A DNA stretch of 64,000 nt from Chrysopilus asiliformis. Its lineage: Eukaryota; Arthropoda; Insecta; Diptera; Rhagionidae. Made by a program: the position numbers and the translations under genes. Below the pieces are notes generated by a model. That model was not told the DNA's origin, did no database searches, and saw nothing but the letters and a program-made list of their open reading frames with translations. Where the stretch lies: the NCBI GenBank assembly GCA_964034945.1, contig OZ035960.1:14139903-14203902 (forward strand), read 5' to 3'. Shown in pieces: positions 30,062 through 41,304 of the stretch. Each line of letters begins with the position of its first letter. Position 1 is the stretch's first letter.

Positions 30062-31130
30062 GTCAGAGGCCAATCGTCAAATACTCTCTATGATGACAGA
30101 CAAAATAGTTATTAAAAAAAAATCCATTTGTACAGGAGAAGAGGAAATGAGTGGTACGATTTGAGTTTAATGTATGGAACGGTTATGTAAAATCATATTC
30201 TAAACACATTTCATCTTTATCAAATTTTCAATACGACTAACCGTTTTCGGGAATATTGAAAAAAGTATTCAATTTGCATCGGGCAGGGGGGGAAGTAGTC
30301 CAACTGGATTTTGATGTGCAAAAAAGTTATGTAAAATCATATTCTAAACACATTTCATCTTCATGAATTTTTCGATACGAAGCACAGTTTTCGGGAAAAC
30401 AGGAAAAAAATATTCCATTTACATGGCAGAGGAAAGTAGCAGTGATCCAATTGGATATTGGTGTATGGATGAGTTATGTAAAATCCAATTCTAAACACAT
30501 TTTACCTAAATAAATTTTTCAATATGACTCAACGTTTTCGAGAAAATTGTAAAAAACTATTTTGTTTGTATAGGGGAAGGGGGAAGAATGGTACAATTTT
30601 GTCTGTTCAAGAACTTAGTTAGCCATTTACGAGAAACGTAATTATACAAAATTTCATGTCTCTAGCTCAATGCATTAGAAAGTTATGTTGTTCATGGACG
30701 GTCAGACGAACAGACAGACAGACGAACAGACAGACAGACGGACTGACAGACAGACGGACTGACAGACAGACGGACTGACAGACAGACGGACTGACAGACA
30801 GACGGACTGACAGACAGACGGACTGACAGACAGACGGACTGACAGACAGACGGACTGACAGACAGACGGACTGACAGACAGACGGACTGACAGACAGACG
30901 GACTGACAGACAGACGGACTGACAGACAGACGGACTGACAGACAGACGGACTGACAGACAGACGGTCGAATATGAGGAAATCAAAATCTTTTGTCATCCC
31001 CAACACCCTGGTGTTAGTTCATTTTTCATTTTTGTGTCCAATGACTGGTTCGATGCGTTACAAACGGTATACTAATGCGTTACAAACGGTATATATTATT
31101 CTATATGATATACTATATCTATATATATAA
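30062..31130 (+). mobile_element. Family C repeat, copy 3: three tandem units plus 16-bp minisatellite
   Basis: The gttatgtaaaatcatattct module occurs at 30182, 30326 and 30473 (spacing 144 and 147), each with a cgttttcg(g/a)gaaaa line. Then come gaacttagttagccatttac, tttcatgtctctagctcaat, the expanded tetranucleotide array, aacaccctggtgttagttc, gcgttacaaacggtatac (duplicated) and a TA-rich end. Confidence 0.75.
30702..30966 (+). repeat. 16-bp minisatellite (GACAGACAGACGGACT)n
   Basis: About 15 copies of GACAGACAGACGGACT follow a few irregular GACA/GACG units. The copies are essentially identical. The long minus-strand open frames (Ser-Val-Cys-Gln-rich) exist only because the period contains no stop in those frames. 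Confidence 0.95.
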
Positions 31131-31500
31131 AAATGGATGTTTGTTTGTTTGTTGGTCTGTTTGAGATTACAAAACTCAAAAACTACGGGACTGATTTTTA
31201 CGCGGTTTTTTGCAAAATAATCTGCGGTGCCAGGAGCAGGTTTTTAGCTATGTTAGATTTTCAAAATTCGAAATAGAAGGCCCTGTAAGGACAACGCAAA
31301 TATCCTTTTTCCAAATTTTCCCCGAAAAAATTGGCATTATGGGGTTTTTGGGGTCGCTGATTACGCGTCCGGTGTTTCAGTTTCAATAACTCTAACGGAA
31401 GGTTCTGTAAAGATAACATTTTTTCCCAAAAATTTTTAATCTATTTGTGGTTTTTGGGCATTCTAAAATTTATACAAAAAACTTTAAGCTGGCAACGTAG
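31130..31500 (+). repeat. Family I element start, after a TA-rich run
   Basis: tatatataaaaatggatgtt, tgtttgtttgttggtctgtt, aaactcaaaaactacgggac, ggccctgtaaggacaacgca (31281) and gttctgtaaagataacattt (31403). The opening (TA-rich, ATATAAAAATGxxTG, T/G-rich tract, 'aaactactgaac'-type line) resembles the common 5' end seen at 35866 and, inverted, near 52840. Confidence 0.5.
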
Positions 31501-31504
31501 GGTC

Positions 31505-34235
31505 TGCTAGTAGAGTATAAAAACGGGTTTTTTGACAGCAAATTTTCAGAAAAAAGTGGCTTGTTTGTTACCGCAAAACTTAGAAATCTTTGGACGGAAT
31601 TTCACGAAATTTAAAACTTAAATTAAAGATGGAAAGGGTTGAAACATAGGCTTTAAGTTATTGGACATCCATCAAGTCCCGTCATACAAACGTTGAGGTT
31701 TTGTCCGTCAAATACGTCAAACTTTTTGGGTGGACGGGACTGCGAAAGTCTGACAGCGGCATTAAACTCCATAAAAAAGAGAAGAGGGTGGTTCAAAGAG
31801 CACGACATATTTTTTGTGGACAGCCCCAAAGACATTTTGTAATTTTTTGAGAAATGGTATTTTTTTATCGGTTAATTTATACAAATCGAAGCGGATTTTC
31901 ATGTAACTTTCCTATACATTGGATTCAAATTACAGGAAATTCTTAAAAATGTCATTGAATTTTAAAGCCTTGATTTTTTTTTTGTTCGAGAAAAATATTT
32001 TCTGCATTTTACTCATCGATAATATTAAGATTATAAGATTTTTTAATTAGAAAGCTTTTACGAAAATAAATATTATACAAATTCCATTCCATTTCATTGG
32101 CAACTGATGAGTATTTTTTTGTTAAATTTCGTAAACCATTTGTATCTTTTGCAAATACACAATGAAAAAAGATTTTAGCAGAGAGAATATAATTTTATTT
32201 TAAAAGCATTCAGTTGAATAATTGCACGGAGGAAAATTGAAAAGCAACCCACTTGTTCCATCGAACGAAACTTAAGTACGAATGGCAACAATACCACAAC
32301 ATAATATTTTAATATCCATCCATTTTCACCAATCTATGTGTATATAGACGAATGATAGGAATGTTTTGTTAAAACTTATAACTACATACCAAATGAACAG
32401 AAAATAAAATCGGAGAAAAAAAAAATACTTTAAGTTATACTCGTAATATATGTAGAACGCCCATTAAATTTAAACTGAAACGATTCATTACGCTTGTTAC
32501 GCAATCTGCCACCATATGACTTCAAGCCGAACACAAATATCATTTACCAACTGAACTGCATTGTTAAAATCATTTTAGGGTTTTAACAGACGTCATCATC
32601 ATCATCATCATCGACATTATCAGCAACGTCAATACTATAACTGAGATCGTAATATAGCAATCAAGTACTTTTGCGGTTATACAGTGAATGTGCGTAACTC
32701 CGACCATGTACGGGAAAAGTTTCTGTCAGTAACTGATTGCTAGCAGTAACAAAAAAAATGCCTTCATTTTATAAAATTATGTAAAATTTGGGTGTTATGA
32801 CAGCTATTTTGGTCGGAATTACGTATACATGAGGTCGCAATTAGGTGCACTTCCGCTATCAGTTTTAAATGATAGCATTCAACAACATGCACCAGCAACT
32901 ACTAGGAGAGGACCCTATACTTGAATCGAAATGACAGAGAAAGTACTTCTCGCATAATCGATAAATCCCCCATAGTTTTAAAATAAAGGCGAAACTCGCC
33001 CACTCTTGGTATGGAAAAGTTCATCAGTTTTTTGTACACAACTTGACTTTAAATAAAATATAAATGAATAATTCACATGAAATGAAATCCAATTCAATAT
33101 TAAAAATAGTAAGATTGAATTTTATTTTGTCAGAAAACAATATTTTATTGAAAGAATGACGAATTTCATTGGTGAGAACCATAGAAAATTCAAAGTTTTT
33201 TTTAAAGTTCACTGAACCTCGACTATTACAGAAAAAAACGAAACCAAATCTTCGAAAAATTGGAAAATCTTTCATCTTGGTATAAAATATACAACTGCTA
33301 ATTCAAAGAAAAAACTGCAAAACACTAAATATGTAATACCAAAGATTAGGCAAATAAAGATAGGAAACCTAGAACAAATTTTGGGGGTCCAAAAAAATCC
33401 GCCAGCGGAAATGGAATCTTTAGTATGCCTTGCAAAACAATTAATGTGCCATGAATTTGCGACGAAATTGCACAAAATCAAAAATTTATAAAGTTTTACG
33501 CCGTCATATAGAAACTCGCAACATTTCGGAGCACATGTAAAAAAAACCTACGCTCTCATATTGCAATCAATTTCAATTTATGCGGAAGTTAGGAATTTTT
33601 ATGAAGTTTGTAAATCTCAGCGAAATTTTATGTGCTTTCATTTCGAATTTTCAATTTTATTATTTCGGCATTTTTGTTTCGCCCAATCTCAATATTGTAG
33701 TCAATCGTGGAAGCAATTAAACTCAAAGCACTGAACATCTGTTTATTTGATCTGCTTTCGCTGATATACTGCAATTATTTGAATTTTTTTTAAATATATA
33801 TTTTGCTAATGTAAGCCATATGCGAACATATGAGGTAATTGTGGTTTTTTTTTCTTTTCTTGAAGAGGTATTTGAACGTACGCGTAAATCATTGGAGATC
33901 AAATGTTGGATGTTAAATCATATTTAAGTGTTTTGTAGTCATTGTAGCTTTAATGGCTAGTAATTTGAGTGCAATTTCATACTTTTATAGTTATCGAATG
34001 GTTTTTAATTGTTATAACAAATTATCGGTGATTTAATCAATTAAATATAATGATTTTTAACGTAATTTGACGATTTTCATTTTCTAGAAAACGCATTTTT
34101 TTTTGTTGTCCAAATTCGAAGGTTATCTACAAATTACCTATTCCTTGATTTAAGGAAATCAACTAAACTTTTGAGCAACTGAAAAAATCGCTTTGCAAAA
34201 TTTCAGTTATTGAAAAAAAAACGCCAAATTGTTCA
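31505..34235. other. No gene recognised
   Basis: Long AT-rich stretch with a (ATC)6 microsatellite at about 32593-32612 and nothing else supported. ttttgtggacagcccc (31813) may be a remnant of the TCCATAAA-type end. Confidence 0.35.
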
Positions 34236-34239
34236 AAAA

Positions 34240-35165
34240 ATATCAGTTGTGGTCAACACAAAACTTTCTTCTACAAAATATACGACCCTGCGCAATTTAC
34301 GCTAGAGCCCTGTCGCGTTGTCAACCTAAGACGACCTCCCAATAAATTCTTGGTTTATTCAAAAATATCAAAAACGTACAAAATTTGAGATAACTTGAGA
34401 ACTGTAAAAGATATCAATTTACGGTAAATGGCAAAAATGTAGAAAATGTTAACATCTTTAATTATTCTTTTAACTGATTTGTCGAAAAACCGTTAGTTTG
34501 CAAATTATTCGCAAACATATGATTTTTTACATATTAATGAAAATATCTCAATAACGGTAAAAGATAACGGATAACGGTAAGAAACAAAATTGTGCAGAAT
34601 GCCATTCTCATTAATTCACTTCATACATTCAGTCAGCAAAAACCCGTTAGTTTTCGAGATAATCGCAAAAAACTGTTTTTTTTGGAAATAACGGTTTATC
34701 TCGATAACAGGTGGAGATATCGAGTTATAGCTAAAGACAAAAGTGTGGGAAATTTTATTTTCTCCAAGTTTTGTCATACTTAAGGCCACTAAAAAATGCG
34801 TAGTTTGGGAGTAAATCGAGAAAAACGAAATTGCGATTTTTGAAAAACCGCCATTTTGGATACTTCCGGTTAACGGATTTCCACCAAAAGTTGATAGGAT
34901 CGTCCCATTTCAGGACCCAACATGCCTATAAAATTTCATGGCGCTAGCTCTATTAGTTTTTGAGAAATCTTGTACACAGACTGACAGACTGACAGACAGA
35001 CTGACAGACAGACTGACAGACAGACTGACAGACAGAAAGACATTTTTTTAATATGACTCCAATCGACTCAGGAGTGATCGGGAAATGTTTTTTAGGCAAA
35101 ATTAAGAGGTCGAAATTTTTCATGAATACAATACTTTATTATACTCCGTAGAAGAAAGTAAAAAA
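34240..35165 (+). mobile_element. Family B repeat, copy 3 (most complete)
   Basis: It runs from gtcaacacaaaactttcttc through three 'atatctc(g/a)ataacgg' modules, cgccattttggatacttccg, gttgataggatcgtcccatt, taaaatttcatggcgctagc, agtttttgagaaatcttgta, a short GACA/GACT tract (34980-35035), ccaatcgactcagg, ggaaatgttttttaggc and the tail tactttattatactccgtag. Use this copy as the family reference. Confidence 0.8.
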
Positions 35166-35184
35166 AAAAGGTTGCTCTAAGAAC

Positions 35185-35374
35185 TAGGACTGTTGAGAAC
35201 CGCCATTTTGTGGAACTGGGTACCCGTCTGGCTAGGAAACGAGAACCGGAATATCAGATTCCAGGTTCAAGAATCGGGTACACGGATTCGAGTCCAAGAA
35301 CTGAGAACCGGGTTTTTCGCGAAACCGGTTCCTGAAAGTTTTCGGAACTGGGTACCCGGGTACCAACAGTCCTA
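35185..35374. mobile_element. hAT-like MITE (190 bp) with 8-bp target duplication
   Basis: TAGGACTGTTGAGAACC at 35185 pairs with the complement of TAGGACTGTTGGTACC ending 35374. Flanks are ctaagaac (35177-35184) and ttaaaaac (35375-35382), six of eight identical, as expected for an aged 8-bp hAT duplication. The interior repeats gaaccgg/gggtacccg motifs. It lies just after the family B tail. Confidence 0.75.
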
Positions 35375-35399
35375 TTAAAAACCATTAGCACATGATAAA

Positions 35400-35650
35400 T
35401 ATTTTAAACCCCCCTTCTTCCCTCTCCCTTAAAGTGTGACGTATTTTATAGACTGCCTTCAATGGAAAAAAGTAGAAAAACTAAAAATTTAGAATTTTGA
35501 GCATACACACTTTCAAAAACTTTACCTGGAAAACCACTGGGCCGATTAACCTGAAAGAATCAAGCTTTGGTAAGGGCTTGTTTGCCCCAAGAATTTTTCA
35601 CTCTGCCCCAGTGGCGTAGCGAGGGCTGGGGAGCCAGTGAGGAGTATTGA
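35400..35650. repeat. DNA-transposon end remnants
   Basis: gtgtgacgtattttatagac (35436) is the TCCATAAAATACGTCAC end in inverse orientation. cagtggcgtagcgagggct (35614) is a hAT-type end similar to 53304. Neither has a partner that I could identify. Confidence 0.35.
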
Positions 35651-35865
35651 AACTTGTCGCCCCCAAAGATTTTACCGGCGAAAATTTGATAAAACTTTTC
35701 ATATCACTGATTTGAAGCAATTTGTCACCTTCAAAAACGTTGCACCAAGAGTCCTCCCTCAATTTTCCACTGTCCTACCCTTAAATGTTCTACTTATGAA
35801 CCTGTGGAAATTTCCTTCAGGATTCAGTGTATCATACGCATCATACATACATCGCATCATACTAA

Positions 35866-36270
35866 TATATAAAAATGAGTTGGTGTGTCTGTCTGTCTGC
35901 CTGTTCCTCTTTCACGCAAAAACGGCTGAACCGATTGACTTGAAATTTGTCATGAGTATCTGTTCTGGTTCCAACATAGGCATACGGAAAAGTAGCGCGA
36001 GGGGTGGGGGGAGTAAGGGGAGGGGGTAAAGTGATTTCGAAACTTAGCTCTTCCTCTATGTTACCCTTTCGCGGGGAAACTGCCGATCCGATTGGCCTGA
36101 AGTTTAGCTCCAACATAGACCATAAAAAAAAATTGAAAAAACTTGACCCGGCAACGACAGGTATGCAAGTAAGGTGATAAGTTGGAGTGACTATCATTTT
36201 TTGGACTTCAATAAGATGACAACTGTCCAAATTTTGGCCAACATTTTCGAATAAAAACGGCAATCACATT
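35866..36270 (+). repeat. TE fragment starting TATAAAAATGAGTTGGTGTG
   Basis: atatataaaaatgagttggt, gtctgtctgtctgcctgttc, cgcaaaaacggctgaaccga and ttgacttgaaatttgtcatg, followed by a second similar block (gcggggaaactgccgatccg, 36070). This line order is common to several insect repeat families; class not resolved. Confidence 0.5.
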
Positions 36271-36274
36271 GCGA

Positions 36275-37770
36275 TTCCATTTCGACCAAAATCTGTTAAA
36301 ACTTTAACACACCCGAGGTGCAAAAAATAGTCACTTCACTTGTAGCCGTACGCGATTCCACCCCAGGATATTTTCAAATTAGGGTTCAAAGAAAATTATG
36401 AAATGAGACAAAGTTTTATGTAGACAAAAAAAATAGTAAGTCCAGTCATGACTTTTGCGATAAAATTATAAAATGCGCAGCGTTTATTTGTCACGATTTT
36501 TACAAATTCCAAAATTTTTTAAACTCACTTTAAACTAAATTTTTATTTAACACGTCTGTGACATAAGAAAAAGATAATAAATAATGTCAACTCTATAATA
36601 AAAGAAAATTTCTTTAAATAGCAACAAACAATAATTTATCAAAATTTTTTTTTAATAATTTAACACATTCTAATTGTAAAAGTAAAGAAAACTGGGCAAG
36701 TGTCGAGATGGTAAAAGACAAAATTAATACACATCACGTCACCCGTGAGGCATTTTTTTTATACATATTAAGTACCGTTCAAATATGAGTAAAATAAATG
36801 AAAATACCGTCGACACGTGAATTGAGTTTTATCTGGCAACCAAACTGACAAAAGTGTTTACATTAAAAGTTAAAATGTGGCAACCTGAAAAGCAGATTCA
36901 AGTAAACAATTAATGAAGTCAATAATGACGACATAACAAATAAAAATAAAACGAAAAAAAACGCATGGCATGACTTTTAGCACATTAACATAAAAAAAAT
37001 TAATATAAAAAAATATACTTGTTAAAAAAAAACACTTTTTTAAGGTGATATACACACGCTTTGTACTCGAAGATAAGAAATGTTATATGAAGATCAAATA
37101 AACGTTTACCTGCAACATGCCTGTTAGTTGGAAATTTTTACAAAAACAATTTAAGTAATAATTTTTTGTTGTAGTTGTAATGGGTTTTAATTGGACTTCG
37201 CTTCTCAATTAATTCTACGAACGAAAAAAAAATCGTATTTAATGACTGGTAAATGTTTTTTTTTTTTATAATTTTTCCATCACATATTTCTAAAGAAGGT
37301 GAAACTCGTTTCCATCTCAGTTGCAGTTTCATAATTGATACTGAAATTATTGCGTTGAACTTTATTAATTTGAAGTTTATTAAATTAAAGCAAATTCACC
37401 AGACCATATTTTGGTTCTCGGCGAAATTTCAATTCGTTAATATATGAGGATTGTATGAGAAATTTTTGCGATACTGGAAGGTAAGAAAAATGTTTAAAAA
37501 AAAAATTATTTCTGTAAAAAGATTGTAAAATATTTTAATGAAATACAGAAAACGTAAATGGAAACTAAAATTGCATTGGAAGCTATTTTTGATGGAATAT
37601 TTTGGATGAAATCTATTTGAACTTAGGAAAAACATGTCGAAACTACGTGGGGGAAATATGGGCAAAACGACATTAAAGTAAATGTACCAAATTCGGAACG
37701 TTGTAACAAACGTGGAACGCCAATGTTTTTGCTTTCCTATATGTTGTATCATAAAGTAGGTACTGTTTCA
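36275..37770. other. No gene recognised
   Basis: AT-rich with many A/T runs. A minus-strand frame at 37429-37752 is phenylalanine-rich low complexity without support. Confidence 0.35.
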
Positions 37771-37775
37771 CCCAA

Positions 37776-38240
37776 AAACATTTCACGAGCACTCCAGAGT
37801 TGATTGGAGCATTCCTACAAAAATGCCTTTCTGTCAGTCTGTCAGTCTATCAGTCTATCAGTCTATCAGTCTATCAGTCTATCAGTCTATCAGTCTATCA
37901 GTCTGTCAGTCTATCAGTCTGTCAGTCTGTCAGTCTGTCAGTCTGTCAGTCTGTCAGTCTGTCAGTCTGTCAGTCTGTCAGTCTGTCAGTCTGTCAGTCT
38001 GTCAGTCTGTCAGTCTGTCAGTCTGTCAGTCTGTCAGTCTGTCAGTCTGTCAGTCTGTCAGTCTGTCAGTCTGTCAGTCTGTCAGTCTGTCAGTCTGTCA
38101 GTCTGTCAGTCTGTCAGTCTGTCAGTCTGTCAGTCTGTCAGTCTGTCAGTCTGTCAGTCTGTCAGTCTGTCAGTCTGTCAGTCTGTCAGTCTGTCAGTCT
38201 GTCAGAAAATCACGTTTCTTAATAGCTCTATTGGAACCAC
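37776..38240 (-). mobile_element. Family B fragment, minus orientation, with giant array
   Basis: Read on the minus strand the left side gives aggcatttttgtaggaatgc, tccaatcaactctgga and gtgaaatgttttt, matching 12125-12180. The GACA tract that precedes it has expanded to about 375 bp, and beyond it only aatagagctattaagaaac (family-like tagctcta line) remains. Confidence 0.7.
37830..38206. repeat. 8-bp satellite (CAGTCTGT)n with CAGTCTAT variants at one end
   Basis: About 47 units of 8 bp. The left portion (37845-37915) has mostly CAGTCTAT. From about 37912 to 38206 the unit is uniformly CAGTCTGT without a visible error. The long open frames in all three plus frames (Leu-Ser-Val-Cys-Gln repeats) are products of the period, not genes. 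Confidence 0.95.
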
Positions 38241-38396
38241 AAGAAGTGGCAGATTCTATGCTTTTTTATTCACTTCAAAATTGGTCTGTCGCAAAACTAA
38301 GTGTAACCAGCAGCGCGAAATGCTATTTTATCAAACACTCATCGATAAAAAAAATAAAATCTAACTACCTATTTTTTAATAGCGAATCGGGACTAT

Positions 38397-38590
38397 AAGT
38401 AAAATAGTTAAGTTCAATTACCAAAATTGTCAATTTAACCACAAGATGGTGAATTTTACTACCAAGTAGTAAAATTTATGATAAAAATGGTCGATTTTGA
38501 CCATTTTTGTAATTTAAATTAACTATTTTAGTAATAGTTTCGATTGCCAATTGTAAAATAGTAAGATTTACTATATTTTCACTGCGTGCA
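38397..38590. repeat. Quasi-periodic element remnant (TAAAATAGTTAA-type units)
   Basis: gtaaaatagttaagttcaat, caaaattgtcaatttaacca, aagatggtgaattttactac, aaaaatggtcgattttgacc, ctattttagtaatagtttcg and ttgtaaaatagtaagattta follow each other at about 20-25-bp spacing. It ends ttttcactgcgtg. The design recalls 42599-44000 and 9425-9814, but clear TIRs are lacking. Confidence 0.45.
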
Positions 38591-38594
38591 GAAA

Positions 38595-39735
38595 CTCTAT
38601 CCGGATTCCATAATAAATCGGGAGTTTTCGACAAGTAGAATTAACGATTTCCAAGAAATTGTGTCGTGTTACCTACTATCTGTAAACAAAGCATTGAATT
38701 TGTTGATTTAAAGTTTAAAATATCAAACTAACACTTCTTGTGTCTTCAAGATACTATTTTTATTTATTAAAATTATGTGCAACCAAAATCAAATAAACAC
38801 AACACCATCATAAATAACAGTAAACAATTGCAATGGAAAAAAATATAAATAAAATCGACATAATTTGATCTGACAATTAAAATGTTGCCCAGTAATTGGA
38901 TGATGCAGTCAAAACAAAAATAAATGTTTACATTAAATCTTATCTAATAATGTTGAAAAAGCCAAGCCATAAATACAAGAAGCAATGTCTAAGTAAACAC
39001 ATGAGCAATCGTACGTGTATCTAATACCAAGTTGACCAGATAAGGTACCTCATGTGTAATAAAAAATATGGTCAGGTTCAGGGTCTCCAAGTGTGTAACA
39101 AACGCTAACGACAAGAGAATAAGAAACGAAAAAAAAAACAAAGCATTCCATAATGACTGATTTCCCCAATTTTTTTTCTCTTTGAATAAAATTTGCATAA
39201 AAAATATTAGAAATTCCTCAAAATTTTCTTGACAGTGCGAAACAACTCATAACCATGCGCGTAAACCATGAAAATCGTAGAACTGTTTAGCATACTTCAA
39301 TATTCACAGAATTTCCCACCTGTCGCCTACCAACTGACGCGACGTAATGAAGGTGACAAAATCGAATTAGTATTTTTATCGGTCGTCAATATGCAACATT
39401 TCACGAGATAAATCGCTAAACTATTTACGATTAAAACGATACAAAGTCTAGATAAATTTCCAATCAATCAATTTCACTTTGACCTCTCCGATTTAAATCT
39501 TGGCGGGCAAATACGTATGTATCGTCGACATCGATTCGAAGGGCAGGCGAGTGAGGGTGTAAATGTGGAAAATGTTTTGAAAATACTGTAACAAAACAAC
39601 CTCGGCCTTAGATACAGAACGTGGTGGTGGTGGTGGTGGCTGGTGGCGGGCAGGGCCGTTGATCAGAACGAGTAAACGTCCTTGGGCAAGAACGTCGAGC
39701 GTCAGGCATTCAATTAACAATTCACAATTTACTTA
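38595..39735. other. Mostly featureless; (GGT)n near the right end
   Basis: AT-rich to 39300. Then the GC-richer 39300-39735 with a (GGT)n microsatellite at 39622-39640, read as polyproline on the minus strand. It would be intron of the gene proposed at 39737-39766 if that exon is real. Confidence 0.35.
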
Positions 39736-39736
39736 C

Positions 39737-39766
39737 CTGGGTGCCGTTTTCGCTTGGGGCCCCCAT
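39737..39766 (-). CDS. Candidate first coding exon (MGAPSENGTQ)
   Basis: On the minus strand, acacgaaaATGG (start at 39766) has a good insect start context. It opens ten codons, MGAPSENGTQ, that end exactly at a consensus donor CAG|gtaagt. A plausible upstream acceptor (pyrimidine-rich ...ggctgag) lies about 30 bases before the ATG, which would make this the first coding exon after a non-coding leader exon. The local GC content is above the surroundings. I do not recognise the protein and found no next exon in the window, so it may be chance. The gene, if real, would continue toward lower coordinates. Confidence 0.35.
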
Positions 39767-39769
39767 TTT

Positions 39770-40300
39770 CGTGTCACGTACACGTAGTTACCTCAGCCAA
39801 AGGCATAAAGAGATACAAAACGATCAAAATCTAGATATAGTAGATATTTTGAAGCACATACAGTCGTACCTGATGGGCATTCAACGAGATTTTAGTGAAA
39901 TCTTACATCGATGAATATCGGGAAATCTTAAATTGCCATCACTTAACGTTTATAGGTTCAACTAAATATTTTTATATAACCGAATGGCTGATAGGATTAT
40001 TTTAAAAATTCACGTACTTAAAATAATCCTACATTCCTGCCACATTTGTGAAGAGTATCGTAAAAACGGCGCATGGCATCCAAAAAGTGACAAACCTGTA
40101 AAGGTAGGAAGAAAAGTTTCGGACCTGTGACAAACATCGCCATAACAGCACCGTAACCGCCCCTGCCCTTAAAATATATTTTGTATGAAAAGCCTAATAT
40201 TTTGTATGAAATTCGAAGTCGAAAGATTGCTCAGTGATAAAGTACCTGCAAAAGCTATAAGTTGAAGGTGTAAAAAAGGCGCGTAGCCAGGGAGGGGCGG
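39770..40300. other. No gene recognised
   Basis: A short inverted pair ggattattttaaaa / ttaaaataatcc sits at 39995-40030 (stem with cacgtac loop). Nothing else supported. Confidence 0.35.
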
Positions 40301-40309
40301 GAGGGGCGT

Positions 40310-40812
40310 GCTTGGGGGCTGAAGTGAATGGCGGACAGTTGTATCAAAATTCCACTTTGAAGTCACACTTTTCAACAAGATTTTTTAAAATTTATTCCAA
40401 TCGGATTTTGATGTATGGGAGTTTTATGTAGAATCATATCCTAAATGACTTTTTTTTGGATTTTTTTTGATAAGATGCACCGTTTTTGAGATATTCGCAA
40501 AAAACATTTTTGTTCGTATGCTGGGTACCCCCCTAATGGTCCATTTTTGCCCACTAACGAACTTAGCCTTGCATTTTACGAAAAACAAATCTGCGTTTTT
40601 TTAAATTTCAAGTCTCTAGCTCAATCCGAGCGCCCGCAATCTGCGCCACAGACGGACGGAAAGATGGACGGACATGCAAAATTCAATTTTTTTTATCATT
40701 CTAAACACACTGGTGTATTTCTTTTTTGTGTTTGTGATGGCGGGATCTTGGCGTTACAAACGGTAAGGCAAATTTAATATACGCTTTGGTTTCACCATAC
40801 GAGTATAAAAAA
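40310..40812 (+). mobile_element. Family C repeat, copy 4
   Basis: Landmarks as in copy 1 from ggcggacagttgtatcaaaa to the terminal hairpin (atacgctttggtttcaccat, acgagtataaaa). The tetranucleotide tract is minimal (gacggacggaaagatggacg). Confidence 0.8.
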
Positions 40813-40829
40813 AATGAGAAAAGGGATAG

Positions 40830-41300
40830 TTGAGTTTTCCTTGCAGGACCTCTGGTTTCGAATTTTGAAATTCTAACACAAGATTCATGTTCAGCGGCCC
40901 GAAAACCCCCCATTGCCGGTTTTTTCGAAGAAAAATGACGAAAGGATGTTTGAGATTTCCTTACAGGACCTGCAGTTCCGAATTTGAAAATTCTAACTCC
41001 AGATTCGTGCCAGTGTCCCCGGCAACCCCTATTGCCAGTTTTTTGTAGTTTTCCTTACAGGATTTTAAATTCCGACACCAGATTCGTGATCAGTGACCCC
41101 CAGTCTTCTAACAGTCAATATTTTATAACAACAACCCGTTACCCACCCTCCGTTTACCCTCTTACGGGTGAAATCTGGAAAAACCGTTTCTTAGCGAGCA
41201 CCTATGAGGTAAGACGAATCTGTGTGCAAAATTTCATGGCAATCGGTTTGGTGGTTTGGGAGATACTGTGATGAGTGAGTGGTATTTGGCTTTTATATAA
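40830..41300 (-). repeat. Family I element with three diverged tandem units
   Basis: ttccttgcaggacctctggt (40839), ttccttacaggacctgcagt (40957) and ttccttacaggattttaaat (41051) head three units of roughly 95-120 bp, each with an agattc(a/g)tg line and most with a cattgccggtttttt line. These are the complement of the GTCCTGTAAGGA unit at 12838 and 31281. It ends with caatcggtttggtggtttgg, gagatactgtgatgagtgag and ttatataaattga. Confidence 0.55.
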
Positions 41301-41304
41301 ATTG

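Noticed and set aside
30667..31006. 104-105-residue minus-strand frames
   Set aside because: Products of the 16-bp minisatellite; not genes.
37830..38206. CRISPR-like regular array
   Set aside because: No spacers: units are contiguous. The window is eukaryotic and has no cas genes.
37800..38398. Long open frames (140-191 residues) rich in Ser-Val-Cys-Gln
   Set aside because: They are open in all three frames because the 8-bp unit has no stop; no unique coding sequence surrounds them.
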